Shown in pieces: positions 63,638 through 64,000 of a DNA stretch of 64,000 bases. Under the pieces are notes generated by a model. It was not told the DNA's origin and did no database searches. It saw only the letters and a list, made by a program, of their open reading frames with translations. The DNA comes from Apostichopus japonicus (taxonomy: Eukaryota; Echinodermata; Holothuroidea; Aspidochirotida; Stichopodidae): positions 10,474,499 to 10,538,498 of the forward strand of contig NC_092565.1 of NCBI RefSeq assembly GCF_037975245.1, given 5' to 3'. Position 1 is the stretch's first letter. Every line of letters begins with the position of its first letter. The translations under genes were made by a program, and so were the position numbers.

Positions 63638-63768
63638 TTTTGTAGAAGCTGTCCGCTAAATGGCGACAGCATAGATCTATTTGTGCTACTTTTCGAGCCT
63701 GGCTCGATCGGTGAATCCATTCCATGGCCATTTGGCTCATTTTGCTGTACAAACGATGTATCCACATC
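63638..63768 (-). CDS. candidate upstream exon of the TBC1D gene
   Basis: The minus-strand frame is open for 43 codons plus two bases. It has Ser/Pro/Asn-rich residues (FVQQNEPNGHGMDSPIEPGS, then NRSMLSPFSGQLLQ) like the disordered N-terminal half of TBC1D12/14 proteins. An acceptor-like TTGAGTAG precedes it. The donor, CAAAA|GTGTGT, is weak, but its phase (two bases over) fits the exon at 57658-57906 exactly, giving a junction QLLQ-K-NPFRK. Without a family match over this part it remains a guess. Confidence 0.35.
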
Positions 63769-64000
63769 CTACTCAACAGGAAATCATACAACTATTCCAA
63801 GCTTTGTTAAAAGAGGTAATCACCACGATCCTTGCCAAGGTTTTATTTCTTTTAATAGCCGCCCTCTGACCCATGATCTTTTGTCTATATCCAGTGTCAT
63901 AATGATGACATTCTGACATTAGAATAGTAGAAAGTGAGGATCATACACTCACAGGTGTTTATTAACACAATATAACAGATTGGTGACCATCTGAGCAGTC

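Noticed and set aside
63681-63916. Plus-strand frames of 62-77 codons
   Set aside because: Overlap the better-supported minus-strand candidate exon; no motif seen.

Overview
This window is eukaryotic nuclear DNA from an invertebrate animal. Genes have GT-AG introns of about 0.3-6 kb, the intergenic space is AT-rich, and there are many microsatellites, SINE/LINE remnants and small DNA transposons. Protein fragments resemble metazoan families, and the mix of genes and repeats is compatible with a marine deuterostome such as an echinoderm. That placement is inference; nothing in the sequence fixes the species.

Layout. (1) 755-4223, minus strand: the first five coding exons (186 codons) of a WDR1/AIP1 actin-disassembly factor, continuing past the left edge. 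(2) 5084-6002: a fold-back-like mobile element with 25-bp terminal inverted repeats, a 22-bp tandem array and a near-perfect 72-bp central palindrome. (3) 9762-10090 and 19459-19825: two short non-autonomous hAT-like elements, the second with a perfect 8-bp target-site duplication. (4) 13108-17274, minus strand: a 1388-residue protein with 16 C2H2 zinc fingers in one large exon and three CtBP-type LDLS/LDLT motifs near the N terminus. A splice acceptor lies just upstream, and a possible 5' exon lies near 28.5 kb. (5) 17.3-29 kb: decayed satellite, a LINE 3' end, a doubtful minus-strand terminal exon at 25.6 kb and a protein-like but stop-interrupted stretch at 23.4-23.8 kb. (6) 29.9-44 kb: simple-sequence-rich DNA with five (TA)n arrays, a long (ATC)n array and a tRNA-derived SINE. 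It also holds a small plus-strand gene (about 38.7-41.2 kb) with a possible secretion-signal exon and two LDL-receptor class A (LDLa) exons, the first carrying an in-frame TGA. (7) 44.9-46.2 kb: a 40-bp-unit satellite. (8) 46973-57906, with a candidate exon at 63.7 kb, minus strand: the C-terminal two-thirds or so of a TBC1D12/TBC1D14-type Rab GTPase-activating protein in eleven phase-consistent exons, its introns holding SINEs. The large intron between 57.9 and 63.6 kb carries a 36-copy, 20-bp minisatellite.

The three confident genes (WDR1, the zinc-finger gene, TBC1D) are all on the minus strand and look like ordinary independent housekeeping or regulatory loci. I see no operon-like system. 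The least conventional parts are the fold-back element, the LDLa gene with its stop codon, the shared LINE/SINE tail, and the higher-order structure of the two tandem arrays. Most long open frames outside the named genes come from repeats or chance.
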